This document shows positions 12,201 to 22,725 of a DNA stretch of 27,698 bases, piece by piece (the stretch's first letter is position 1; each line of letters opens with the position of its first letter). Below the pieces are notes generated by a model. That model had not been told where the DNA came from and did not search any database. It was given only the letters and a program-made list of their open reading frames with translations. A program made the position numbers and the translations under genes. This DNA comes from Dissophora ornata (lineage: Eukaryota; Mortierellomycota; Mortierellomycetes; Mortierellales; Mortierellaceae), in contig MU616997.1 of assembly GCA_025201705.1 (NCBI GenBank), positions 1 through 27,698 on the forward strand, read 5' to 3'.

Positions 12201-13307
12201 GGACAGTTGAGCGCAGAGGAATCAGCTGCATGGAAGACTTTTATTATGTATGTCGTGGACAGCCTCCATCTTCCAGAGGCGCAGAAGAGCCAGCTGCTGG
12301 AAAAGATGCCCGATCGTCTGTTTGTCAAGCTGTTGAAGACATATGTGCTCCCGTTCCTGAGAAGGAGCGCGCTACTCTTTGATGCACGCTACGGGGTTCT
12401 CTTCCCAGAAACCCAACCGGCCATGTCGACAGCCGAGCCCTTGGATGATGAGTATGCAAGACTGGCTGCTCTGCTGCATCTCCCGGAGCTACTGCCTTTG
12501 TGCACAAAATGGATTGAAGACGACCTGTTAAAGTCCATGCTCCGGACGTGGTGCGAGGATGCGGTGGAATCGTCGTCGTCGCGGACCGACCAGTTGGAGT
12601 TGTCGAGGGCCGGTGGATCTTCGTCGTTTGCGCCCGCATTTGGACAAGGTTCATCCTCCAAATCTACAGCAGGAGGATCAACTGCAATAGCAACAACAAC
12701 AGATAACCATGTCGTTCGCCTTCAGATTGGATTGAATCACCCTGCAATCTACGAGCTCGTTGGATTGCCTAGACGGCTTGATGCGCTATTCGAGCAAAGC
12801 ATCAAGTACATTTGTCCCAAGTGCAACACTGTACCTCACGACCCAGCGCTCTGTCTTTGCTGTGGAACAATTGTGTGCAGCCAAAGCTTTTGCTGCCTGG
12901 AGGGTTTGGACAGCGAGGGTCGTGGCGAGTGCAACACTCATGCATTGACGTAAGTTATTTAGCCCTGTTGGTTGTTCATTGACTGTCTTTTTTTTTTATT
13001 TCATCCGCAAGTTCTTTAACCGTCTATTTCTCTAAATGTTAGCTGCACGGGACCTGTTGGGATCTATTTACTGATCAAGAAGTGTGTTATCCTTCTACTC
13101 CATGTCCGAAACGGTTGCTTCCATCCAGCACCGTTCTTGGATGAGCACGGAGAGGCTGACCTGGGTCTGAGACGTGGAAGACCTCAGTTTTTAAACCCTC
13201 TTCGGTACGACGATCTTCGGCGATTATGGCTTACGCATGGTATTCCAATTCATGTTGCCCGCAAGATTGAACAATCGTACGATATCGGTGGATGGCGCAC
13301 CTTGTAG
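6222..13307 (+). CDS. UBR1: UBR1-type N-recognin E3 ubiquitin-protein ligase (6 exons, 2144 aa)
   Basis: Exons: 6222-6499, 6697-7216, 7354-8071, 8205-9221, 9313-12949, 13043-13307; 6435 nt in one frame. The UBR box (about residues 79-150) has the Cys/His zinc-ligand array, from CGHTFK through CFHGTNHEGHD to CCDCGDSEAW, and binds basic N-terminal degrons. A ClpS-like domain follows (about 224-310, from DFVCILWNDEDHSF), the site for bulky hydrophobic N-termini. A RING-H2 lies at about 1297-1460: CIVC, then CGHLMHIKC, then CPLC. The C-terminus matches the UBR autoinhibitory region (PAPFLDEHGE, ending GGWRTL). The enzyme polyubiquitinates N-degron substrates with an E2 of the Rad6 type in the cytosol. 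It is longer than the yeast protein (1950 aa), partly from an acidic linker after ClpS (about 340-450) and a long insertion inside the RING. Intron 1 splits the UBR box. Confidence 0.95.
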
Positions 13308-13412
13308 AGAAGATAGGGGAAATCGGGAAGCAAAAATAAAAATAAGATAAAATAAAATAAAATAAATGTATTCCTCCCCTCCACTGATGCTGCTATCTTT
13401 ATTTAAAAGCTC
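13308..13412. terminator. Compact convergent 3' ends of UBR1 and bem46
   Basis: Only 105 bp separate the UBR1 stop (plus) from the bem46 stop (minus). On the plus strand a series of AATAAA-type signals (first at 13335-13340, then AAATA repeats to about 13366) can serve UBR1. On the minus strand AATAAA at 13403-13398 lies 10 nt past the bem46 stop. The two messages probably overlap in their untranslated ends. Confidence 0.6.
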
Positions 13413-14834
13413 CTACTTTTTTTCTCCTTTTATGCCCTCAAGAAACTCCATGATCGCATCAAAATATCCTGGCTTCAAGCATGTATCATTATGGGTGCCC
13501 TCCGGAAACTCGCGCCAGACGACCTCTCCAGTCGTGTCCAAGAGTCGGTGAAGTTCCTGCATATGAGCGGGAGGGATGAGTTCATCCTTACGACCCGATA
13601 GGAACAGGACAGGGAGTCGCGTAATCTGTTGGATCGACTGTTCCGAGTTCCAGATCTGATGACACAGAAAGGCGAGGCTCTTAATCATCGGTAATACATG
13701 TGGGATCACCTTTGGCTAAATAAGATAGTGGTGTAAAAGGCAAGGTGGTATTTGTATCAGCCAAAAAAATGAAAAGGTGGAGCACACATTTTTTTATTTT
13801 TTTTTTTGTTTACCAGACTCAGGAACGTGTTCTCGATAATGAGGCCCGAGAATTTGTCCTCGTTCCTGGCCACAATGTCAATCGAGACTGCGCCACCAAT
13901 TGATTGTCCATACGCGATCAGCTTCGTGCCTCCCAGCTCTGGGTGCTTTTTGATAAAGTCCAATGCCGTCTAACAAATAGATTGTAAATCAGTATATTTC
14001 CTGTCTGCGGGGGCGCCTGCATAGGAGCTCTAATTGCACATACCTGAGCATCTATCCTCAGGCCCTTCTCGGATGGACTTCCCTCGCTCAATCCATACCT
14101 ATGCAAGCACAAGTCGTATATCAAGACAGTCAAAAGACCATGTTCATAACAGAACTCCATTTCATAAACATTGAGACGATCTATGTCTTAGAGCCCCTCC
14201 TTACCCGCGATACGATAGCATAAAGACATTACATCCAAACTGTCTATAAAACACGTCCGCGATTGACAGTCGATGTCCCATATTTCCAGCATTAGCCTAT
14301 GTTTACCAACAAAAGACGGCCAGGGCCATGTATGAAGATGTAAGTAAACATTGGGTTGCACAGTTCGCTCGTGGCATTTAAAAAAAAAAAGATATATAAA
14401 TGTATTCATCCTTTCATTTCGTTCTTACATGAAAATAAAGAATAGTGGGCCGACTCCTGGCAACAAGAGCATTTGGGTGTTTGATCAGATATGCGCGAAT
14501 CTTGACCTTATCCGGGGTCTCCAGCGTCAAGTCCTCATACGGCATATCATACTGCGATGGCTTCGCGACCTATTAAAAATAAAAATGCAACAAAAGCCCC
14601 CCCCCCCTCCTACTTTCAGATTTTGAAATGCGAGCGGGAAGGAAAAACTACTTAGCATCAGCTTGAACCTGGGGGGGTGTGGACATGTATTACCTGTGTT
14701 CTGGAGCCTTCGGGAAAGGTGGCAGGATAGATGATCTCGCATTGAAAGTGATAGAGCAATGCTCCTCCACTCAGAATCGCAACCGCCACAGCTGCGAGTG
14801 AGTACGATACGTACCAAGGAAGATAGGAGAACAT
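13413..14834 (-). CDS. bem46: Bem46/ABHD13-type membrane-anchored alpha/beta hydrolase (6 exons, 295 aa)
   Basis: Exons: 14834-14694, 14569-14429, 14296-14205, 14098-14044, 13969-13814, 13715-13413; 888 nt in one frame. An N-terminal hydrophobic segment (about residues 10-30) looks like a signal anchor and is followed by the family motif YPATFPEGSR. The core has FHANAGNMGHR (oxyanion-hole region), LSYRGYGLSEGSPSEKGL, the nucleophile elbow GQSIGG (Ser166), SGRKDELIPP (Asp239) and EGTHNDT (His270), a complete Ser-Asp-His triad. ENTFLSL and FLCHQIWNSE are also characteristic. Length equals the S. pombe Bem46 class (about 300 aa). These proteins sit at the ER or plasma membrane and in fungi have been linked to cell polarity and germination; the substrate is unknown. 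Introns 1 and 5 contain unusual complementary homopolymer tracts. Confidence 0.93.
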
Positions 14835-15318
14835 TGTCTAATTATTCCTTTTTTTTTTTCTTTCTTTCTTTGTATTTCCCGGTATTTAGGCAAGGTATTT
14901 CAAAGACGGGGGAAAAATAAGAAATCAAGTTCGGGAAAAGTGAAATGGAAGGATGGGGGATCGGCGGTGATTGCAGGGTTTTACGATTGTGACAATGGAA
15001 GGAAAAAAAAAATAAAATAAAATAAAATAAACGGGAACAGGGCTTGTGCGAAACTTGTAGACTACAATAACCTTTTTGACAAATTGATTCCAGGAGGTCG
15101 ATACTTCTTTTTCATGGGCCTGGGTTCTACTTCCACTTTTTTTTTGCTTGACGCCCGAAGCCCTTATATTACATGTTTGTTGTTTGTTGTTTTGTTGTTT
15201 GCTGCAATGGTTGGCATGTATGCATGCCATATGTATCATTTACGCTACATCATTATATTACAAAGTGATCTTATCTCCTCCGCTTACACTGCTACACTGC
15301 TACATTTTGCTTGCTACT
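14835..15318. promoter_or_regulatory. Spacer between gamma-tubulin 3' end and bem46 5' end
   Basis: These 484 bp must hold the gamma-tubulin 3' untranslated region and the bem46 promoter, since both genes read leftward. Visible features are a TTTCTTTC-rich stretch (14849-14870), an AAATA repeat (about 15008-15031) close to the one at 13337-13366, and a TTGTT-rich stretch (15177-15202). No gene or clear TATA box was found. Confidence 0.45.
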
Positions 15319-17078
15319 CTATTGTCCGTAATTGACATAATCCGGGTTCTCACACGCCTCGTATTCATTGATCAGGTCCTGGACTACCTCTCTGGACTCG
15401 TCAAACTCTTCCAGTCCATCCTGGAACAGCGATCCCTGGCGATATGGCTCCAAAAACGCATTCCGCTTCCGCAGCTTATCGAACTGGTCACATGTTCTTT
15501 GGAAGAGCTGTGAGGAATTTCAACCATGCAAGAGAGCGTTGCATTTCAGAGAACAAGTCAGTATATATATGACAGCTCTAGGTAACATATATAGTCCATT
15601 AGAAAAGGAAAACTTACTGATGCAATGCTCGTATGGTTAGCCAGCATGAGACCGCTCACTCGATGCGGAGTCTGCACATATGGCGACTTTTTAGTCAACG
15701 CCACCTGGATACTCGCAGGACCCCAAGGAATAAACGACGCCAATCGCCTCTCCCTGATACGCAGTAGCGATTTGTGGACCTAGATAGATGAACGATATAA
15801 TATCAGAATTCGTGTATAATACCGCCTCTGCCTCTCAAGGGTCCTTTTCAATAGATCCCAGCAATCATACATCAGTTGGATCAGCTTCTCCTTGGATGAT
15901 GTTCAGAATGGACACATAGCAGCTCTTTTTCGAAGGCGTGGTCGAAACCATTCTGTTCTTGGGCTGCAAAAGACGTCGCATGACATCCAGCACCGTTGTT
16001 TTTCGTACAGATTTGGTGTGATCGACGCCGTCGCTTGTAAATGGTGTATAGGAGGTCTGAAGGAAATGGCACTTTGGTGTTGGGATCAAGGACGCAATCA
16101 TGCCAACAAGATCGTTGTTCATATATCCTGGGTACCGCAGCGTCGTTGTGCTTGCCGACATAACCGTTGATACCTATAAATACCGATACAGAATGTCGCG
16201 AGGTGAATAAGTCTTGTACGTAATGGAGAAGTGTGCCCTGAGTAGCAGACGGGAGTACAGCCTTACTAGTTGGTTGGTTTGTGCGAACGTCGGGTTGGCA
16301 ATGTGCAGTCTGTCGCAGGCGATTCTCGTCAACGCGGCATTATCCAACACGACGACACAATCCGCGTTCTGCGTCAGACGCTTCAAGCTCAGCATGCTGT
16401 TATAGGGCTGAACGACTACATCTGACATTTCTTCGTTGTTGGGAAAGACCGAATATGTCTGGATCAACTTCTTAGGGTATCGATCGTTCAATCTCTCCAG
16501 CAAGAACGAACCCAGTCCTGATCCCGTTCCACCCGCAATCGAGTGCAAAAGCATGAAGCCCTCGAGCGAATCGCTTCCGTCCGCCTCCCTGTCCAACTTT
16601 TCCATAATCTCTTCAGCTTCGCGCTCTCCAGCCCCATATCCCAAGGACCAGTTATTTCCTGCTCCTCCTCCATCCTTGGAAAGAAAGATATTTTCGGGAT
16701 TGTAGAGGTTGGCGTAAGAAGATGTTGTGATCGTATTGATGACTCTAGGCTCGAGGTCTACGAGGATAGCGCGCGGGATATAGTGCTCGTCATCTGCCTG
16801 GTAGAAAAAGACGTCTTTTCTATCTCCTGTCTCTGTTGCAAAGTCTTCAAGAGTGCCGTCCCGACTGATGCCGTGCTCAGCACAGAGTTGGCCCCAGAAC
16901 TCCTGTCCGACTATGGGTCCAAAAAAAAACACGAGAAAGAATGGAATGTTGGCAAGGTTAGGTGATCATGTCCTGGAATGCACCGACAATGAATATGCCA
17001 CATCCATGAAGTGTGTTTATCGGGCGTACTCTGATTGCCGCATTGTCCTGCCTGGATGGTGATGATTTCGCGTGGCAT
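15319..17078 (-). CDS. TUBG1: Gamma-tubulin (5 exons, 448 aa)
   Basis: Exons: 17078-17030, 16910-16267, 16173-15871, 15779-15618, 15507-15319; 1347 nt in one frame. The start [16 protein letters not shown] and the first tubulin domain motif QCGNQIGQEFW are diagnostic. The tubulin GTP-binding signature GGTGSGLGS lies near residues 142-150, and [39 protein letters not shown] (here [10 protein letters not shown]) and HRVSGLM follow in order. The C-terminus ends with NPDYVNYGQ, near the family length of about 450 aa. Gamma-tubulin forms the gamma-tubulin complexes that nucleate microtubules at the spindle pole body. It lies head-to-head with the septin-like GTPase gene and shares a 0.6-0.75 kb upstream region with it. 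Near-certain assignment. Confidence 0.97.
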
Positions 17079-17665
17079 GCTGTGTCCTGTTCCGCACTTG
17101 TGGCAATGCCTTTAGGATTCTGTTCGTGAGCTGTTGTTGCTGTCGATGTTTGCGAGCGATGGTGAGCCTCCTTTCAATTTCTTTGCCACTGAACGCGCTC
17201 TCTTCCAAAGCCACACTCCAATTTGGACGCGAGGTCGGTCCGTTGCGCAAAAAGCCGGCAGCACGTTAATATAATAAATGTCGAGGAGAACGAGCTCGGG
17301 GCGGCGTCCGGCGTGGATGTGTTGGTGCCCTGTTTTTCATATCTATCCCACATGCACGCCAAACCGTGGGCAAGTTGGACCGAGAATGTCAGCTAGCTAG
17401 CTAGTCGAAGGACTAGACTGGTCGAGCACTCAGGGCAGGGAGGGGGGCTCTGGTGCCGGGTCTTTGATTGAGGCTCTTGCTCAACCACACCGTTGTTAGT
17501 TTATTTCATACTTCCCAACATCCCATTCCGCCTTCCCCCACCATCCCTACTCCCTTTATCATCTCTCTCTGCTCCAACATCCCCCGCCCGGCGTTACAGC
17601 CCTCGCCTGTTGTTATATTTCCCCTCAGCCCTCCCGTTAGACTACTCCCGTCGCTCCCTAGCATC
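17079..17665. promoter_or_regulatory. Shared upstream region of gamma-tubulin and the septin-like gene
   Basis: At least 587 bp lie between the divergent starts. It contains AGCT tandem units (17391-17404) running into a perfect 6-bp inverted repeat, CTAGTC/GACTAG with a GAAG spacer (17401-17416), an AT-rich patch (17266-17280) and a CT-rich tract (17510-17650) before the septin-like gene. No coding region was recognised. Shared regulation of the two cytoskeletal genes is inferred only. Confidence 0.5.
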
Positions 17666-19062
17666 ATGTCCGACACCATGCTCAGTGAGTAAACAAGAAG
17701 AGGCAGTGCAAGGACCCGGATGCACAGCTCCATTCCTCATCATCATTCGCCCTCCACTATCCCCTCTCTCTACCTTTGTCATCTCCTTGCAACCCATCCA
17801 TCATCGCCCGTCCTCTTTCCGTAACTGCATTATGGCATTCAGACATACTAACAGTAACCGCAACTTGCCGAATGCTTTCTCCCTCGCCACCTCAGTGAAC
17901 CCCTTCGCCGGCCAGAACATCGGCTACCTACGCCTGGCTGTTGTCGGCGACAGCGGAGTAGGAAAGACTTCCTTTGCCCGCCAGTTCACAGAGACTCTGC
18001 CCGAGGTTCTCTCCCACGACTGGGAGCCTCTGGATGAGTCTGACGAGGACTATAAGCGCACGGATGCACTCGTAGAAAAGTTCTCCAGCACAATGATGGA
18101 GATTCCCTGGGACAACATGGATGCCGACGACGAGGTGCCTGCGCGCAATCTTGTCTTTGTTGGTATGTTTGCCACCAAAAAAAAACCCCCCCCCTGCAAC
18201 ATGAATTCTGAGAGTTGAGTCGTTCCTGAATTATTTTTTTTTCTTCTAATTTGTTGGTTTCATTAGATACCCCTGGGTATGGAAGCGTCGTGGATGCGCG
18301 GTCCAACTTTGACCTCTTTATGAGCTATGTGGGCCAGACTTTTGAGGAGAAGAACAAGCGAATCTCACCCTTCACAGAGGTCTCCAACAACGAACTCATG
18401 CGATCTTTGGTCACAGGTAAGAGTAGCAAACCAATAGGCGAACCATGTCTGACTACACATTCACATTTTGCGGCTTCTCACTCTCCGCTTCGCCTTCTCT
18501 GCCTGTGGTAGGTGTGGGTGCGCACAAGTTCATCGATGTCTGCTTCTATCTCATCGTTCACCGCCTCAAGCCCATCGATGTCGAGTTCATGCGACTGATC
18601 TCTGAAAAGGCAAACGTCGTGCCCGTGATCTGCAAAGTGGACACTCAGTCAGAGCAGGAGGTCATTGATCTCAAGGTGCACGTTCTGAAGACGCTGAAAG
18701 AGCAGGGTGTGTCGATCTACACATTCAGAATTGATTACGATCGTCTTATCAATATGGCAGAGACAGGTCAATCTGGAGGCCCTCCTTTTGCGGTGTCGAA
18801 TGTCACGCCGCAGTCTTCGGATGATTCGGACGACGGGGTCTCATTCACACCTGCGTCGAACGAGCTGCCGTTGCTTCGCAAGCTTGTCCTGGAGACGCAG
18901 ATCACAAATATTCGTCAGTTCACAGTGAAGAAGTTTATTAACTGGCGAGGCAAGCACGTTGCACAGCAACAGCAAATCCAGCAGCAGCAAGTACAGCAAC
19001 CGTACTATCAACAGCAGCAACAACAAGCAATGCAGCACCAGTACCAGCAGGTCGTCCGATAG
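17666..19062 (+). CDS. Septin-like P-loop GTPase, divergent, with Gln-rich tail
   Basis: Secure exons: 17832-18162, 18267-18416, 18512-19062 (343 aa from ATG 17832). G1 is GDSGVGKTS (residues 39-47) and G3 is DTPGYG (about 111-116). The septin core HRLKPIDVEFM followed by SEKANVVPVI aligns with septin HGLKPLDIEFM and the region before G4. G4 is CKVD (about 201-204) instead of AKAD. The C-terminus is Gln-rich (CAG/CAA codons, about 18961-19050) and lacks the usual septin coiled coil. Septins build filaments at bud necks and septa; whether this one polymerises is unknown. The start is uncertain. An ATG at 17666 could be a mini-exon, joined either from 17688 (donor GTAAAC) to 17843 or from 17684 (donor GTGAGT) to 17896; both keep the frame. 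Alternatively translation starts at 17832. It is septin-family by motif order, but not a canonical septin. Confidence 0.75.
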
Positions 19063-19361
19063 ACAACTGACGCGAGGATAGACTGGATAGAAATACCGCG
19101 CCTTTTCTTGTTTTGTTTTTTTTTTCGTTGCTGCGTCCTTTGCCTCAAATACATACCAAGTCTCTTTCTCCGTAATAAATAAGCACTATCTCAGGAAGGT
19201 GTTTGATCGTATATGCTATTTCCTCTTTTTATTTTGTGTGTGTGTGTGTGTTTTTTGAGGAGTAGCCTTTAAATCTGCATCCTTCCATTCTTCAAACCGT
19301 TCAACCTTCTACCACCACCACATCGTTTCCAACCACCACCAGTAGATCTCTCAGCAATCCA
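19063..19361. promoter_or_regulatory. Septin-like 3' end and GLN4 promoter
   Basis: An AATAAA at 19174-19179 is a plausible poly(A) signal for the septin-like gene, 112 nt past its stop. A GT microsatellite (19235-19250) and a run rich in CCA/CAC triplets (19311-19345) precede the GLN4 ATG at 19362. Confidence 0.5.
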
Positions 19362-22352
19362 ATGGCCGACAATCTGGTACTTCTCTTCCAGAACATCGGT
19401 CTCACCGAGCAGAAAGCCAAGGAGACAGCCAAGAACAAGAACTTGGCCCCCACCCTCGAGAAGGCTATTCACTCTGCTGGCTTCCAGGAAAAGGCTAGCG
19501 AGAAGAGCACAGGCGCGCTTGTCTACCACCTCGCATCCACCATTACCCCTGGAGCTACCCCCCACCTCGATTACATTGCCAAGGCCATTCGCGATTCGTA
19601 TGTGTCCTGTTTTAACTTCCTCTCTAATCCTTGCTTGCCTATAGCCCGTGTTTCTGATCAGTTGTCAAGAGCTAAAACTAATCAATCTCTACTGTTGTGC
19701 ATCGGAACTCTTTCATGACATTCTAGAAAACTTGCTACCTCAGATCAGGTGTCCGGTAGGTGAAAACGTGCTCCCGCTTGTCTATCCGCGTGGTTTCGCT
19801 GTGCTGATCAACACGTAATACTCCGTACGATGTATTGACACATCCTTGCTTTTTTTTTTTTTTTGGCGTTCGTAGCGGCTATCAAGTTTGTGAATGACAA
19901 GAAGGAAATCAACGAGGCCGCATTCAACGAGGAGTGCGGTGTCGGTGTTGTTGTGACCAAGGAGGACGTCAACACGGCTGTTGATGCCTACACTGAAACT
20001 GTCAAGGACAGGCTGATCAAGGACCGCTACAAGTTCTTTGGCATGTTCTTTGCAGGAGCCAAGAATGTTCCCAGCTTGAGGTGGGCTAATGGTGGAGACG
20101 TTAAGGAGGCTGTCGATGCAAAGATGCTCGAGATTCTCGGACCCAAGGATGAGCGCGATGCTCCTGTCAAGAAGGTAGGATGCGGCAATGCATATGATTC
20201 CGGCTGCAGGGAAGGAGATACACTCGAGATAGGGAAATCTAGAGCAGCATGGCAGTGAGCCCATGTGGAACTCGGATTTTTTCGCCCACGAGGACAACTT
20301 TTTGTTTGTGTGGCACGCATGCGAGACGAATCAGGAAATAGATATGCTTGGACGCACTCTGACCCACGCCTATCTATTCTGTTGGCCTTATCTTCCTCCT
20401 ATCTCTCAGCAGAAAAAGGAGACCAAGCCCGAGGTCAAGGAGGAAAAGAAGGTCGAGGAGACTGCCTCAGTCCTCACGGTCCCAGATATGTTCTTTGAGG
20501 GAGAGCTTGCCAAGCTGCACAAGCCTGGCGGAAATCCCCAGATCAAGCCCGAGCTGATGGAGGCCCACCTTAAGGCCACGGGTGGCAAGTACGTCACTCG
20601 TTTCCCCCCAGAGCCCAACGGCTTTTTGCACATTGGACACGCCAAGGCCATTAACATCAACTTTGGGCTGGCCAAAGCTCACAACGGCGTTTGCAACCTT
20701 CGCTATGACGACACCAACCCCGAGGCTGAAGAGGAACGGTACTTTGAATCGATCTTGGAGATTGTCAAGTGGCTCGGATTCACCCCAAGTGAGATCACCT
20801 ACTCTTCCACCCACTTCCATCGTCTGTATGAGCTTGCCATTGAGCTGATTAAGAAGGACAAGGCATATATCTGCCACGTAAGTAGATACAAATGTCTCGT
20901 GTGTATGGTCAATAACACAACGTATGCAAGTAGCTGACCAATTTCACCGCCATCAACGAATAGTGCACAGGCGAGCAGATTCAGATGCATCGTGGAGGCC
21001 CTGAGCGTGGACCCCGTACAGCCTGCGCCCATCGCGACAGGCCCGTCAAGGAGTCGTTGGAGCTGTTTGAAAAGATGAAGAACGGCGGATTCGAGGAAGG
21101 TGAGGCCATTCTGCGCATGAAGATGGACTTGGAGAACGGAAACCCCCAGTTCTGGGACTTGGTCGCGTACAGAGTTCTGAAGACTCCCCACCACAGAACC
21201 GGCGATGAATGGATCATCTATCCCACATACGACTACACCCACTGTCTCGTCGATTCATTTGAGAACATTACTCACTCTCTCTGCACCGTGGAGTTCCAGC
21301 AGTCTCGTGCCTCGTATTACTGGCTCTGCGATGCGCTGGAGGTGTACAAGCCTGTGCAGTGGGAGTATGGTCGTCTGAACATTACCAACACGATTTTGTC
21401 CAAGCGCAAGATTGCAGAGTTGGTCAAGAAGGACTATGTCTTTGACTGGGACGACCCCAGACTGTTCACGCTCCCTGCCATCCGTCGTCGTGGAGTCCCA
21501 CCTGAGGCTATCAACAATTTTGTGCATACGCTCGGAGTCACCAAGTCTGACACTGTGATCGAGGTCACGAAGTTGGACGCGTTTATTCGCGACTACTTGA
21601 ACGAGACCGCGCCTCGCTTGATGGGTGTCTTTAACCCTATCAAGGTCGTTATTGAGAACTTGCCCGAGAGCCATGAGGAGATGTTGACAGTCCAGAACAA
21701 GCCCAGGGACCCCTCGATGGGCGAGCACACCATTCCATTCACCAGGGAGGTCTGGATCGACGGCTCTGATTTCAGAGAGGTCGATGACAAGGACTTTTTC
21801 CGGTTGGCCCCAGGCAAGACTGTTGGATTGCTCAATGTCCCATGCCCAATCACATGCACCAAGGTCGTTAAAGACGACTCTGGAAAGGTTGTCCAGCTTC
21901 TGGCGCGGTACGAAGATGCTCCAGGCTTCAAGCGTCCAAAGACGTATATCCAGTGGGTGGCAGAGAGCCCTAAGCATGGATCGCCTGTGCGCTTGGACGA
22001 GGTCCGTCTGTTTGACCGCTTGTTCAACCACGCTAACCCTCAGGACAAGCGCGACGTTCCTGGCGGATACCTGAGCGATGTCAACCCATACAGTTTGAGT
22101 GTCGAGAACGGAGCATTGGTGGAAGTTGGACTGTGGAACATTATGGACCAGTGGGCAAAGACCAGCGAGAGCAAGACAGATTTCGAAGCGATGCGGTTCC
22201 AGTTGACGCGTATCGGATACTTTTGCGTGGACAAGGAGTCTGATCTTGGCGACTTTAAGGCCAAGTCCAGTGTCTCGCTCAAGGATACGTCCAAGAAGAT
22301 TATCCTTAACAGGACTGTCAGCCTGCAGGTCAGCAGTACGCTCAAGAAGTAG
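19362..22352 (+). CDS. GLN4: Glutaminyl-tRNA synthetase, cytosolic (5 exons, 806 aa)
   Basis: Exons: 19362-19597, 19727-19755 (29-nt microexon), 19876-20174, 20410-20877, 20964-22352; 2421 nt in one frame. An N-terminal eukaryotic GlnRS-specific domain (about residues 1-185) is joined by a Lys/Glu-rich linker to a class I catalytic core. The core shows [15 protein letters not shown] (HIGH motif near 261-264), [12 protein letters not shown], the tRNA-acceptor-binding region after [11 protein letters not shown], and ILSKRK (KMSKS motif, near 488-493). The C-terminal anticodon-binding beta-barrels include [12 protein letters not shown] and ERxGYF-like TRIGYFCVD. Length matches the yeast enzyme (about 809 aa). 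It charges tRNA-Gln with glutamine using ATP. Exon 4 begins at a tandem CAGCAG acceptor (20407-20412), so isoforms differing by one Gln are possible. No mitochondrial presequence was seen. Confidence 0.97.
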
Positions 22353-22725
22353 GATTAGAAGTAGACAAAGAATGAGGAAAGTCGAAAGATACACAGTATA
22401 AACATAAACATTGTAGTCTTTTCTTCCGATCGGCAATTCTGCCCTTTTGGATGTGTGGCGGTGCTCACGGTGAAGTGCGTGTCGGAAAAATGTGTCACCA
22501 GATCAATTGACAAACGACTACAGCCCAACAGGGGTCCCTCAAAAAAGGTAAATCACAAGTCTTGGCACAAAAACTGAGCTATCTCGTTTTGGTTTGTTTA
22601 TCAAGGCCAAGACTAAAGAGCAGTATAAATACTCCTCCAGAGGCATCCACTGGTGCGTCTCTCATCCTCAACCTCGAACATTAGCTACCCAGTATCCGAC
22701 AGGCAGACAGACAAACTGAGAGACA
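22353..22725. promoter_or_regulatory. GLN4 3' flank and promoter of the coiled-coil gene, with TATA box
   Basis: A TATAAATA element (22624-22631) sits about 95 bp upstream of the ATG at 22726. It is the clearest TATA box in the window and is followed by a CT/CA-rich leader. No classical AATAAA follows GLN4; ATAAACATAAACATT (about 22399-22413) may serve. No other gene is visible. Confidence 0.55.

Noticed and set aside
21255..22436. 393-aa open frame antisense to GLN4
   Set aside because: It mirrors the coding frame of the GlnRS exon, whose sense protein matches the family end to end; the antisense product has no family motif.
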